The position numbers and the translations under genes were made by a program. DNA of 64,000 nt from Mesaphorura yosii (Eukaryota; Arthropoda; Collembola; Poduromorpha; Tullbergiidae): positions 35,729 through 99,728 of the forward strand of contig WIXG01000294.1 of the NCBI GenBank assembly GCA_009869945.1. The letters are read 5' to 3'. Position 1 is the first letter of the stretch. Every line of letters starts with the position of its first letter. The notes beneath the pieces are model-generated. The model was not told the DNA's origin, ran no database searches, and worked only from the letters and a program-made list of their open reading frames with translations. This document shows, in pieces, positions 51,558 through 63,292 of the stretch.

Positions 51558-52568
51558 TCACGCACGGAGTTTTCTGCTTTCGACCAGAGCCCTGAACGCT
51601 GCGTACACATAAACCATTCCATAGCCGTAAACATTATTCGGAAATTCTGTATCTGACGGAATTTCACCGCAGTTCTGACCAGTCAGAGGAAGGTCCCTGT
51701 TTGCATTGTTCCCCAGCAATTGAAGAATTTGACCAAAGTTTAAGTTTCGATTCCGGTTTCTGAGGAGGGCAACTGCACCGCCAGTGTGCGAGGAATCTGA
51801 TCCGGAATTAGTCAAAGTAGCGTACGCATTGTCGGCAGTGCTGTAGGCGGAGTAGATTTGAACTCCTGGAGCACACAAATCAGGCCCAATGGCGCCCGAC
51901 AAAGATGGGCCCCGCGAATCGAAGGACGGCAGTACTTTCGCTTGGTTGATAGATGCAACGGTAAGCGTACCAACTGCGCTATCGCCCGGACTGTTTACCG
52001 TGCCACAGCCTGGTCCACCATTTCCGTTCACAAACAGCGGAATTATGCCAGCAGCGTGCCTGGGGCAACTCCGATGACGCCCATACTATGAGTTCCCATC
52101 CCATTAAGATCGTTGGGAGACGTGGTTCCTTCGTACGGGTCCAACCAGTCCCCAGCGTAGTTTTCACGAAGAGCTTCGTCAGTTCCGCGCATTCCTGTCT
52201 CGATGGTTGCAGCAATTACTCCTTCACCACTAGATCATAGATCTGATTTGAAATCCAGAGTCTGACGATCTTCTGCAAAGATTTCTGTTTTGAAAGTAAA
52301 TTCAGTGCTCGTCCTTGCTGTGGAGCAGCGTGTTTCTGCAGGGCATCAGAGATTGCCTCAAGACGAGCCGCCCGACTTGCGAAAGAAGCACGTGTAACTT
52401 CGAGAAGTATGTCCCCAGTACCGCCGAACGAAATAAGAACTTCAGCGGTTGCAGACTTTGCGAACAAAGCCTGGAGAGCAGGATATATATCTTAGAAGAG
52501 GGAGATGATGAGGCAGAAATACTCTGCACAAAAAGCACAGTCAGAAGCAAAGCGGTGAAGGCACCCAT
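51558..52568 (-). pseudogene. decayed subtilisin-like serine peptidase (S8 family)
   Basis: A broken sister of the intact subtilase 0.65 kb upstream. The ATG at 52568 and a signal peptide (MGAFTALLLTVLFVQS) remain. A TATATAT tract at 52483-52490 carries two extra bases and shifts the frame. The I9-type propeptide follows (EVLISFGGTGDILLEVTRAS...). At about 52231-52246 some 70 codons found in the sister are missing, with a further frame change. The catalytic core then reads ATIETGMRGT, where the sister has ATIDTG; GMGTHSMG, where the sister has GHGTHTTG; and TNSGSDSSHTGG, where the sister has SGTSMSCPHAAG. So Asp, His and Ser of the triad are all replaced. A second deletion near 52056-52064 removes the whole second exon and both introns, with a stop at the junction. 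The C-terminal third is open to 51558. No TATA box is visible upstream. It is not a processed copy, because the lost exon junctions are not clean joins. Confidence 0.88.
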
Positions 52569-53218
52569 GTTTCAGAAGCTTTTGCAAGAATTGGCAATGA
52601 AACACTTATCTGGAATAAAGAAATGCTTCAGTTTTTTAAATCGAATTTGCGCAATGCAAGTTTTCTCCACAAGCCACAACATAAGAGATTATGTCAATTG
52701 TCAATGAATATATCAATTGTAATCGAACGTCTCGACTTTCCACTTGAATACAAATGTAAAAAAGTGGATCAGTTGAAGCGGCTTTAAACTTGAAGAGTTC
52801 CGAGAAAAGGTTCTGGTTCTCATTGAAATAGTAAGCTGTGTGATCCGGTGCGAATTAACACTAACCTAAAGATTAACCACCATTGTATTGCTAAATCCGT
52901 TTGATCTCGCGACTTATGGGAGATTGGCTGAATGAATCATCGCAGGTATATAATCTCATTTTTCAAAATATAGTTGTTCATCGTTTCGATTTTCTACCAG
53001 CAAATATTTTCAAAATCTTTGGTTTTTATCGATCAAGATGTAAGAATTTCTTTTCAGGAATTTTATCTGCCGTAAACAGGGTATTTGAATGATGCTTGCA
53101 GAATATGAGACAATAGTTTCATTTAAACTGGGTGTCCGGATTTTTTTTATTCTTCTAGATTACAAATACTTTTTGAAATTAGATTTGACTGCAAACTTGT
53201 TTAGGCACACACCGCTAT
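52569..53218. other. spacer between the two subtilase copies
   Basis: AT-rich, no gene. It contains the probable poly(A) signal of the intact copy at its right end and no TATA-like element in front of the decayed copy. Confidence 0.5.
53146..53151 (-). terminator. candidate poly(A) signal of the intact subtilase
   Basis: Minus-strand AATAAA about 70 bases after the stop codon. Confidence 0.45.
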
Positions 53219-54766
53219 TTACATGCGGGTCAAGGCGAGGAAGGAGGCGAGAGCATCAACCTTGCCAGCCCCGAAGGAGTGGTTGGGGAAAGTGGCGTCT
53301 GGGATGCCTCCGCAGTTCTGGCCAGTTGGTGTCACGTTCCTGCTCGCGTGCTGCTCAAGCAAGTTCTTAACTTGGGCGTAGGTAAGATTTGGGCGATGGC
53401 TTTTCAGAAGAGCCACGACTCCAGCGGCATGTGGGCAAGACATGGATGTTCCGGACAAGACAGCGTAGGCGTTGTCAGAAGTGTGATAGGCAGAGTTGAT
53501 GTTTGAGCCTGGAGCAGAGATGTCGGGCTTGAGGTCACCATAGATAGTTGGTCCTCTGGAGCTGAAGGATGAGAGAGCGTTAGTGTTGGTGGTGGAGCCG
53601 ATTCCAAGAACTCCGGCAGTGCTGTCGGCGGGGCTGTTGGCTGTGTTGCAGGCTGAGCCAGAGTTGCCGTTGGAGAAGAGTGGAATTATTTGGGCATCGT
53701 GCCATGCACTAATGACCTGAAATGGATCACGGGAATTAGGGTCCACTCATTGGTAAATCTTGTTCTTTATCATAACGCTGTTCTGTACTTACTGAATTAT
53801 AGAAATCGTTTCCGCGGCCACCTCCCCAGCTGTTGGACACAAGATCAGGGGCAGCAGTGCATCCAGCGTTCGGGCAGACAGTCCATTGACCGCACTCGAG
53901 AAGTTGAGCATTTCCGCACTGGTTGGTGTCACATCCTCTGCATGCAATCCACCTGGCGCCTGGTCAAGGGAATTAATAAGTTGTACTTTTAGTCAGTGTT
54001 CAGAAAGACGCGGCAGACGCAGGTCACATGAAAGGAATAACAATAGCCTACCTGGTGCGACTCCAATGCCACCCTGACCGGCGATGTTGCCTGTTGTGTG
54101 AGTTCCATGTCCGTTCAGATCAATCGGGGCAGTGCTTCTGTCGTACGGGTCCAACCATTGGCCAGCAAAGTTGTTACGGAGTGTTTCGTGAGTTCCACGG
54201 ACGCCCGTGTCGATGGTGGCGATGATCACGCCCTCGCCAGAGTTTCCGTTGGCATGCTGCCAAACGTGGTGAGCATTGATGTTCTCCACGCCCCATTCAG
54301 CCAAGATGCCGCTGTCCTTTGGTGCCTTGCCGGGCAGGACTTCGGACTGCTCGAGGGGAATGTACTCGTTCTGCTGGATGTAGGTGACTTCGTCGAGTTC
54401 AGCAAGAGCGCTGATGACCTCGGCGGTGGCTTCCTTAACGAAGACCTGGTTGGAGATCCAGAGGCTGACAACGTTCTTGAGGGATCGTTGCTTGGTAAGC
54501 AGGTTCAGGGCGCGCTGCTGTTTTGGAGTAGCATGGGCCTTAAGGGCCTCTGAAATGGCTTCACGACGAGCAGCGATGTTAGGGAAGGAGAAGCTGCTGA
54601 CTTGGGCGAGGGTGTTGCCGGTGCCGCCGAACGAAACGAGGATTTCGGCGGAGGCAGCCTTGGTCAGAGAAGCCTGAAGGGCTGGGGAGATTTTCGCCGA
54701 GGACGGCGCAGCCCAGCTGTTTTGGGCGAGGAAGACGACGACGAAGAGAGCGGCGAACTTGGCCAT
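53219..54766 (-). CDS. secreted subtilisin-like serine endopeptidase (S8A), 3 exons
   Basis: Likely a secreted, perhaps digestive, endopeptidase made as a zymogen. Exons are 54766-54052, 53959-53793 and 53716-53219, in phase, about 459 residues. A signal peptide (MAKFAALFVVVFLAQNSWA) is followed by an inhibitor_I9-type propeptide (~residues 25-115, with AEILVSFGGTGNTLAQVSSF). The catalytic triad is complete: Asp in ATIDTGVRG (~177), His in NGHGTHTTG, Ser in LSGTSMSCPHAAG; the oxyanion Asn is in VSNSWGGG. Several cysteines in exon 2 (RGCDTNQCGN, ECGQWTVCP, AGC) suggest disulfides. The style is that of bacterial and fungal subtilisins, not furin or TPP2. A TATA box lies 59-67 bases upstream of the ATG. 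Base composition is visibly more GC-rich than the flanks, which fits strong codon selection or a transferred origin; I cannot decide. It has a decayed copy downstream and another copy at the right edge. Confidence 0.93.
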
Positions 54767-54824
54767 GGTTGGAGTGGTTGATCAGAACGAAGGAACAAGA
54801 GTGATTTCGGAGCAGGCGCTGCAT

Positions 54825-54833
54825 CTTTTTATA
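54825..54833 (-). promoter_or_regulatory. TATA box of the intact subtilase
   Basis: TATAAAAAG on the minus strand, preceded by GGG, 59 bases before the start codon; this predicts a 5' UTR of roughly 30 bases. It is one of the few clear TATA boxes in the window and fits a strongly expressed gut-type gene. Confidence 0.65.
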
Positions 54834-54839
54834 CCCAAA

Positions 54840-57338
54840 CTTCAGCATTCGGTCAGTATTCATGATGTAATCGAAAAGTAATTGATTGATTTGTCAATGT
54901 ACGCCATTTAACTCTGTACGTGTAGACGTGTAACCGTGCAATGTAACGTGGATGGGACAAGTTCAAGAGGTTTCAGGCTTCGCGGTTTCATGCCAAGTTG
55001 ACTTGCAAAGTCCACAGTACGTGACCAATTATAACTTATAGCTATTATTTGCTCTGGATTAGAATTATTCCCCAAAAATTCTTCCTCGCGATATTTTCGG
55101 AGATTGGAGTTGAGAATGCGTGAATAGAGCGGCTTGGTCCATGCGCCAGGAATTCCCGGGTTGATAACATGTAGAAGCTTTGGGATTTGCCGAAAGTCAA
55201 CAATTGGAGATTAGCAAATTGCCATTATACTCGTGCGAATCGATAATCGTAATGATTCTTTTGTATTTTCCAATTTCGTCATTTGTTTTAGTTTCAGATA
55301 GATAAGCCCTGGATCACGTTAAGCCGCAGTCTGTGAATTCCCAGCGTATTTCCCAGTCGCAACAGCTGAAGTTCGCTAATATTTGCAAACAGACTAAAGC
55401 GTAGCATTGACAATGACAGTGCGACTACGACTTCTGCTTCAGCCTTGCCAAGTTGCCACTTTTGAAAAGTATAGATAAAATTTTGAAATACAGGAAGAGT
55501 TTCAGTGTGAGCCACCACTTGAGACCTTGAGTTGAGAGTTCATGCCGCATACGTGTATGAATTTGCGAGTGTCACCTGCTGTTGGTTCGTTGTCTATCGT
55601 GACTATCGCCCTCTGGGTGCTTAAACGACCGACCTTCGTCGTCAGGCTTGGCGAAGAACGTGAGACTGGAACATGAACAATGAACAATGTTTCTGATTAA
55701 TACTTCTGAACTGACCCTCGTATATTCTTTATGGTCAACGAAAATTGAAGCATGGCATATGCCACTTGCCAGCCCCAAACTTGTTCGCGTTTGTCGCTTG
55801 CCTCACAATATTTCAGGTCACTTGTCAATGACACGTGGAGATTTCTCATGGAAGAGTGTTTTCTAGTGTCACTTGTCATTTATGCTGAAATCACTGTCAA
55901 AATCAAAACGCGGGGCGGTCACTGGATTATTTCGATTCTACTCTGGGCCAGATTCATACCGCTGCGTAAAAGAACCTGTTACTTTCGTACTCATTCCTCG
56001 TGAATTACGCAAAATATGAAAAGGCGTACTGAAAATGCATGACATCATTTTGTAGTTTCAAGACGAGCAACCCGCAAATATTCCAGAACCAGATTAATCT
56101 CACTTTAGTAGCTCTTCATTTCTAATTACGCAATTGGCGATTGGAAACTGTGTCGAAACTTAAAGCCTATGAGGCATTTTAATTACAGTTCGCTAAATTA
56201 GGTTCTTATCTGCGAACACGAAATACGAACGAAAAAGCGCATGTTCCATTGTACAAGCAGAAACAGCGAAGCTGCAGCCGATATTTATGATTCAAGTGGC
56301 GAAAGTTAACTTCAGTATTTAGCCTGTTCATTGCTACTTGAGAATTTGATTGCCAAATTTCAAATTGCTACACGTTATAAACACGCAGGCCACAGCCATG
56401 CAACCAGCTGATTAGCCCGGATGCTCGCTCAGAAGACTTGCGCATGGGCTTCTTGAAAACGATGCTCAGGAATAAACGGGCCATATGCTGCAGTAACATC
56501 AATCAATTTGAACCAAGCACACTCACTTTATTTGATCGTGACATGATCGACAGACTGCAGACGAGTATCAACTTCAACTTATCAACATAAAACATACGCT
56601 GATGCTGAATGCTGATCATGAACAACAACAATGATCATGAACTCCTTAAATGCGAGGCAAAAGGATGCCAGGCCAGCGATTTTCATAGTCATGGCCACTC
56701 ACGGTCGCTCGCTCGCTCTTTGATCATTGACTGCTGACTGACGCTCATTCGTCCATCATCAATCTGGTTCGTGAATCGATCATTCACTCTCCATTCACGT
56801 TCAGTGAATGCGTGGTTAGTTAAATTGCATGACAGGTAAGCATGGGCCAAAATAATTACGCGATCATCATCATTCATCAACCTGATTGGAAAGAAAGTAA
56901 AATGAATGATCGGCAAATTTTTTTAATCTCGTTTGAAACTTGGCTTCGATGGATTGAAATTTGATTACAAATCGATTCATGATGCAAGAACAAATTCAAT
57001 TCAAATTGATAATCGACTTGAATTAACGTGAACACCGAGTTTCCTTTTAATTAAAGTTTGACTCAATTTAGACATATTTAATTGGCAGCTTGAAGTTGTG
57101 AATACTAAAAACTGAAAGCAAGTTTGAAGTTGTGCAGCGAAGGATAAGGAAAGTGATAAAATGCGTAGGCTAAAGTCTTAAAGTGGTCCAATTGATAACT
57201 GCTGATGGTCAAACAGATTGTGATAATCGAAAGTTTTTGCACATCGTTGGTGGTCCTTTGTTTAAAACCATATCAGATTGATTTCTTGCATAGCTCTTAT
57301 TAGCAATAATTCTTGTCTGATGGTTTCGTTAGCAGGTT
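54840..57338. other. spacer between the intact subtilase and the hexosaminidase
   Basis: About 2.5 kb of AT-rich sequence. Short frames on both strands have no splice support or family resemblance. The hexosaminidase 3' UTR probably occupies the right end. Confidence 0.5.
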
Positions 57339-59544
57339 TCACGTTTCACCAAGACAGAATCCCGCTCCATTTGGCGGTTGTGCGTTGTATCCTCTTCTGA
57401 GCAGTCTGCATCGATGTTCTTCTAGACGCGGACCTGCTTCTTCTGTACTGTTCACATGAACAGCACTCCAAAGCCTTTCTGCCGGGACGGCAGCTCTTGG
57501 CCAGAGTAACGGGATTATGTTTGTAGCATCGACCATTTCCGCCCACATATTCGGACCGCCACCAAGGACAAGCGCTTTCTGTTCGGGAGTGCCGTCAAAG
57601 TCGTGCGGGTCGCACTTGTAATACTTGTGCCAGTCTACTCCCCACGAAATGTGGTCGAGATACCAGCAGGAGCCGAGCAGAGTTTTGTATCCCGCTTCAG
57701 TTACATTCGCCAGTTGTTCGGCCAATTCCTCAAAAATCCAAATATGCACAATCATATCAGGGTCTGCTGCCTGGTTGTTGAACCACACTTCTTGCCATCC
57801 AATCGTTGTCATATCTCGATTGCCTTGCACTTGTTTGATAATTTGACCCATGCGCCGCATATGATAATCTTGAAGCAAGGTGTAATCATCTCCGAAATCA
57901 TTGGCCTCCATGAACGCTTGAACATTTGGATTGCTCTTCCTGGAAATCACAACGTAAATTATCAGAGCAAAGCACTAAATTAATGCACTGCATGTAGTTT
58001 ACTAAAACTAACCAACAGTAGTCATCAACTTCATCGCCTCCCAAATGAATGAAGTTTTCGGGGAATGTGTCCACGACTTCTTGAAAGAATTCGCGAAGAA
58101 ATACGTAGTTGGCTTCATTGCTTGGATCCATGTGCCCGAACTTTCCGTTGGGGAGGCCGGTTTCATTGTCGTAGCAGGTTGTGAGGAATCCAGGCTGGCC
58201 GGGACCCCAAGATTGAGTGTGTCCTAATTTACACAAATGCCAAATTAACACTGCACTCGTGAAGACCCTGTATAGCTTTGTCAGTCATAGAAGCTTACCA
58301 GGAGTATCAAATTCAGGGATTACACGAATTCCTCGTATACGAGCGTATTCAAGAATCTCACGAACGTCCGTCTTTGTGTACTCATGCGAGAATCGGTGAT
58401 AAGATCCTTTTGCACTGCATAGTCAGAGTATGAAACGAGCGCCAAATACTACATCTTTAGAAGCTGTTTTATAGTACCTTAGATTTGGGAACCGGTCACT
58501 CCTGAATGGAAACGCTTCGTTATCAGTCATGTGCCAATGAAGAATATTCAACTTGTTCATCGCCATTAGATCCAAATTATCAAAGATCATCTGCTTTGGA
58601 AGAAAATGCCGCGAGGAATCCAAGAGCAGAGAACGGTAAGGAAATCTTGGGAAGTCAATAATTTGTTGGCCGATGATCTGAAGCTGTGACGATTAAAGTT
58701 ACATTGAAAGCGACTGATGGCCATTTATTTACTGTTTTTAACAGTTTGTCGGTTTGTCATACCGAGGTTCTATTTTCGTTGTAATGAATAATTTGGGAAA
58801 ACGTCTCAAGACCACGGAGGGCGCCCCAAATCGTTCTTGACGTGAGAATTCCGCGACCCGGCAAACTCGGTGAGTTGACAATCGATATTTCATCTACGGA
58901 AATTATTAATTTACATTGCCAAGACCAAAACCACGTCAGCTTCTAGTGTAACACAAACACGTGAACTCACATGACTCATCCATGTTGTGATACGGCCAAT
59001 CTTCGCAGCTTGACCTCACATCCACTTGCAAGACGTCCAGATAGTTGGCTCGCGGGTCGATTAATTCCACAGTATTGCTGGCCCTCTCCTGGGATTTGCT
59101 AAGACTCTTGTCGATTTTATGACTGTGTCTTTTACGATGAAGGTCAGCCCCACTACTGTCATCCGATTTGACTCCGTTGCTTTTGAGAATAATTTGGTAG
59201 TATCTTCGAAGGGCCTCGTCCAGCATGTCACAATTCAATCCAGTGCTCTAAAGACAAGCATTTTAATTTAAGTACTTTCAAGCCAGCATCAGGGCATAAA
59301 GAAGTCCGCTTACCTGGAAGGTGAAAAGTGATGGACTAAAGAGGAGTGGCTCGCCCCCAATCTCTTGAACGGATTGTGGTTTTGGCCATGGTTGTCCATT
59401 ACTCGCTGGAACGATGGGACCCACACGGACCGCAGAGCCACGAATTCGGCCACCAAACTCATCGTAGTGATACCCGATCGCTGTGCACTGCTTCTGAAGC
59501 AAGCATAATACGACCGTAGCAGCAAATATGGAAATTTTAAACAT
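57339..59544 (-). CDS. beta-N-acetylhexosaminidase (GH20), 7 exons
   Basis: Secreted or lysosomal exo-enzyme that removes terminal N-acetylglucosamine/galactosamine, in arthropods from chitin oligomers or N-glycans. Exons: 59544-59314, 59247-58971, 58893-58763, 58677-58478, 58414-58299, 58223-58013 and 57939-57339, all in phase, 588 residues. A signal peptide ([22 protein letters not shown]) leads into the GH20b alpha/beta domain, which carries a Ser/Lys/His-rich insert in exon 2. The catalytic barrel starts at [14 protein letters not shown], then [22 protein letters not shown], the catalytic Asp-Glu pair in [56 protein letters not shown] and [12 protein letters not shown]. All key residues are in place. 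The layout with no transmembrane anchor is like HEXA/HEXB and insect NAG enzymes; which subgroup is not decided. Confidence 0.95.
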
Positions 59545-60332
59545 TTTGCAAAGTAATTTTTACTGCAAAAGACGTGGCTGCACTAAATTGTCATGTCTAG
59601 TTTGTGTTTTAGACGGGCAAACCTATTAATTGGCAATCAGTTTGCTTTTTCTCTTGCCCTTGCAGTTGGGGGTTGACCACTTGAGAATTTGAAGGTCACC
59701 TGTAACTGTACCCGTTTGAGAGGTTATTCAGTAGCGTGTTTGTGCGACAGTGGCAGTGCTATCTCCCTCAATTCCATCATATCACATCACCTTGTAGTTG
59801 GCATAGACTGTTGACAGAAATTAATCCCCAATCCACAGCTGCAAGGCCAAGTTCTGTTCTGTGTCGCGTTTTCATGTTTCAGTGACCTTTGTTTGTGCGC
59901 ATGAAAACTGTGACAATTTAGTCATACTGTTATCATTATTGTATCACATTAGCCTCACCTCTCACGTAGTTGACAGTTTGTTATCATGGAACAAGTATGC
60001 GGTACATCACGGCATTTAGTTTTAGTCGCCACACCTCTCAGTTCACAGCTTGGTGAGGTTACTCAAAGCCACGCTGATGCTGATCACTGATGGTACCCGA
60101 GTGGCCGTTGCTATTGACCGCGAACAAATGACTGCCTTAGACTAAAAATTGTGCTGGAGGATCAAACTGATCAAACTGAAGCCCGATGCAATGAATTCTC
60201 ATACAAACCTTCAATCCATTAGCAGTGCTTAGCCGCCAAGTTTTCTAATATCTTTTATTACCCGATTTTTGTAAGATTCTTGTTTCAGAAAAGAGTACAC
60301 GACACTCGGACACTGGAAAGCGTAGAACCAGA
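59545..60332. other. divergent spacer between hexosaminidase and the adenylate-kinase-like locus
   Basis: No coding exon seen. It should contain the hexosaminidase promoter and, if it is still active, that of the neighbouring plus-strand locus. Confidence 0.5.
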
Positions 60333-62372
60333 ATGTCTGCCTTTCACAATGCTAACCAAGTAAGCAACTGGTTAATCTGAATACTCATGCTGCCACCGTC
60401 TTCATGATTTACAATTCTAATATTTTCTACAGTGTGACGACTCGTTTATGCCGAAACGACTGCAAAATTGGAATACGGCATCGAATTGGCCTTTCAATAA
60501 TCATTCCCGGTACCCCAGGCATCCGAACGGGCGTAGAACACACTTTCTAGCATATGATAAATTCTATAAAAACAACGGCGAGGGCGAGACGTCACCAACG
60601 ACTGAAAGGCTGACGAAGAAATGACATTCTCGGAAGTACCGCGTGGCAGAAGAGTCGATCCGATTGTTCACGCACTCCGGGAAGCAAATGTGCCCATCAT
60701 TTGGATTGTGGGGCTCCCGACAATGAACATATCCTTGACTTCAGGCGAACGCACGCCAAGCAATTGGCTGACGAGTTAGGCTATACATACATCAATCTGA
60801 ATGAGCAGATTCTGAAGTGGAGGCAGAGGAAACTGGACGAAGAGGAGGGAGAAGGCGAAGACAGCGAAGACGAAGATTTTGAGTGGAAAGAGACCGACGC
60901 TTTCAATGTACGATCTGATACGGCGACTACACATTCGTTAATCTCCAGCTCAGTCAACCTTTGACGTTCCTCGAAGTGGAAGAAACGCCGAATCCCAAAA
61001 CTGAAACAGTATTGAGGAGGTCATCTGAGTCCGAATAAGAATACCGCCGCTTCTGCTCCTTGGCAAATTTAACTGCTGCAAGCAACACGGACATTTTCGA
61101 ACAATTTCGTGACAAGCCAAGTCCAAACATGGATTCCGTGGGAAGAATTACCCTAGATTCCCCTTTCCTCGAATACAAAACTCAGGAGAGAAAAAATTCT
61201 CGAGCTTTATAAGTTCGCCATGATTGAGTATTGGCCACACACGTCCGGCTACATCATCGAAGGGTTTCCTTACGATCCTGGCGATGCGAACCATTTCGAG
61301 ACGCTTTTCTACCCGGTTACATTGGGGATTTATTTCACGGAGTCGGGAGTGACGGGCGAAGGAAGAAGGAATCAAAGTCATTGTCTCAAGAATTTCTAGA
61401 AACAATTCCAATTGGGTCAATATACACAAAGAGAAATAAGTCGTTCTCCTTTCAAGACGCGCAGAGGTTATACGGCTCGTTTGGTCCAAGAATGGTACGC
61501 GTAATTAATGCGGAGAATATTTTGGCCGACACAATGGAAATCGTGAACTCTGTCGTCCAGAAGAGGCTGAACGGAGTTAGCAGCAGCAGCAGTGAAAACA
61601 TTCAAATTCAGTCTCGAGCCGATGGTGGCGGCTCCGGTTCGCTGTCACCGTCAATCAAGACCTCGACCATGGCGAAAAACCAGGAGAGTTAACTTGAACA
61701 ATGTAATTGTGATTCAGCCTGAATTTTGCGAGCCAGAGACTGCTATTATTGGTGCAAACGGACGAAGAGAGTCAGAAGATCGCCAAATTAACCGAATTAC
61801 AGCGAAATCCCAAGCAGAAGTGATTTCAGCTTCCGACCTGGAGAATGTCAGTCCCGTATCAGCTGAAATTGGCAGTGAAGCGGAGTTTGATATGGTTAAT
61901 CGTCGTCGTGCAAAAGCACCCTTGCAAGTTTCTTCATGTTCAAGGTCCTTAACGTCCGTTGCAAGTTGTGATGAAAACAGAGACCCCTAAACAATCCAGC
62001 CGGCCCGCCGCCTCAGCCGGTCTAGCTAGGAAGACTTGGAAGACAGACTCGACCAGCGCCCGCATTGAGGATCATCAAGAAGGTAATGGCGCCTGCAGTG
62101 GAACTGGAAGCAGCTGCGGCTCGGATTACGATGAGAATTCTTGGAATTTCAGGCAACAAGGGCGAACCTTAAAACACAATAATGGTGATACTTCAGAATC
62201 TTCTTGGGTGGACGTTCACGGCGCAGACGGCGTCGGTGGCGGCTCCGAGTTCCTGGCTCGCGACAAGCATGGGAAGTTCTTGAAGTTTAATTTGTCCGCC
62301 TATGAAAGATTGCTGCTTATCGATTCCGAGGATGGAATACCAAATGTCAAAAGTTATGCAGATGTGCAATAA
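60333..62372 (+). pseudogene. adenylate-kinase-like gene with many frame breaks
   Basis: A plus-strand locus that starts cleanly (exon 60333-60359, intron, exon from 60433) and then keeps protein-like sequence while the reading frame changes repeatedly. Recognisable adenylate-kinase pieces occur in order but in different frames: PRGRRVDPIVHALREANVPI then IIWIVG (frame A), GAPDNEHILDFRRTHAKQLA from about 60713 (frame B, at the P-loop position but without the GxGK lysine), a Glu/Asp-rich insert, EKILELYKFAMIEYWPHTSG then YIIEGFPYDPGDANHFE (LID/NMP region), then RMVRVINAENILADTMEIVN. Breaks lie near 60610, 60713, 60920-60960, 61036 (TAA), 61180, 61340-61375, 61685 and 61960-61990. Between them no spliceable intron fits, since homology runs on across the break. 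It resembles AK5-like insect proteins with a long low-complexity C-tail. It is either a recently dead gene or an error-rich piece of assembly; every other long gene in this window reads cleanly. Confidence 0.6.
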
Positions 62373-62418
62373 AATCCACCAGCTAACTGCTAATTGTCGT
62401 ACATCTGCTGAAGTATAT

Positions 62419-62428
62419 TTTATTTATT
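62419..62428 (-). terminator. poly(A) signals of the glutathione S-transferase
   Basis: Two overlapping minus-strand AATAAA motifs 20-30 bases after the GST stop codon. The plus-strand adenylate-kinase-like frame ends only 77 bases away, with an AATAAA overlapping its own stop (62368-62373). Confidence 0.5.
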
Positions 62429-62448
62429 TTGATGACGAGAAGAATAGA

Positions 62449-63292
62449 CTAATATTTCATGCAGGCTATCCAGAGTCCTAGTCCTTCCTTATTCACTTCG
62501 TTGAAAGCCGTGATCTCCTTCTTGCATTTTTCAAGGTATGCTCGGACTTTCGGAAACTTGTCAAGCTTGTGTTTGACAGTTTCGAGTACGGCCATGGTGA
62601 CTGCAATGCTGAAGTCCGCAATTGTTACGTTGTCCGCAGCCGCAAACTTCGTTTTGCCCAGAAACACTTCCAAGAACTCGATGTTCGTGTCCACAGCTTT
62701 CAGCTTAGCATCATCAAATTTTCCGCCTTCAAAGAGCACGGGGTACTGAAATACCAAAGAAAAATCATTGTATAGAATCTCACCTGCACCAGAATCGCTG
62801 TCGGTGCATTTAATCGCATACTGTCACTTACATAAGCTTCGGAAAATGATTTGTACAAGCTTCCCATGTCGAAGTAGAGTCTTTGGTCAATCAGTGCACG
62901 TTTCTTTGGGTCGGTCGGGTACAGCGATTCCGTTTTCTTACTTCCATATGCGTTGGCGAAATATTGAACGATTGCGCGGCTCTCACATAAAATAAACTTA
63001 CCATCAGGGCCAACTAAAGTCGGAACGGTGTGTTGTGGATTTAACTGCAAAATGAAAAAGTATAATCTGTGATCAGTTGGGTGGGTGAGTCAGTACACCA
63101 AAGTTGCGCACTTGGAAGTTAAGTTACAACACACAATCGTTTGCTTACCTTAAGAAATTCTGGCTTTAGTTGATCTTCTTTATCGAAATCGATGAACACC
63201 AGCTTCAATTTAACTGCATATGCCTCAGCAGCCAGACGCACTGTACAGCAAAATGGACTGTGGGGATGGTTATATAAAGTGTATTCCGCCAT
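62449..63292 (-). CDS. cytosolic glutathione S-transferase, delta/epsilon-like, 3 exons
   Basis: Conjugates glutathione to electrophiles in the cytosol. Exons are 63292-63149, 63044-62832 and 62745-62449, all junctions phase 0, 217 residues, the usual size. The thioredoxin-like N-terminal domain has [18 protein letters not shown], where the serine of HSPF is at the usual catalytic position of delta/epsilon-type enzymes, then [11 protein letters not shown] with the cis-proline and [14 protein letters not shown], which contacts glutathione. The C-terminal helical domain carries [16 protein letters not shown], the N-capping box that is a hallmark of the fold. Class assignment is from general appearance only. 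Confidence 0.92.
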
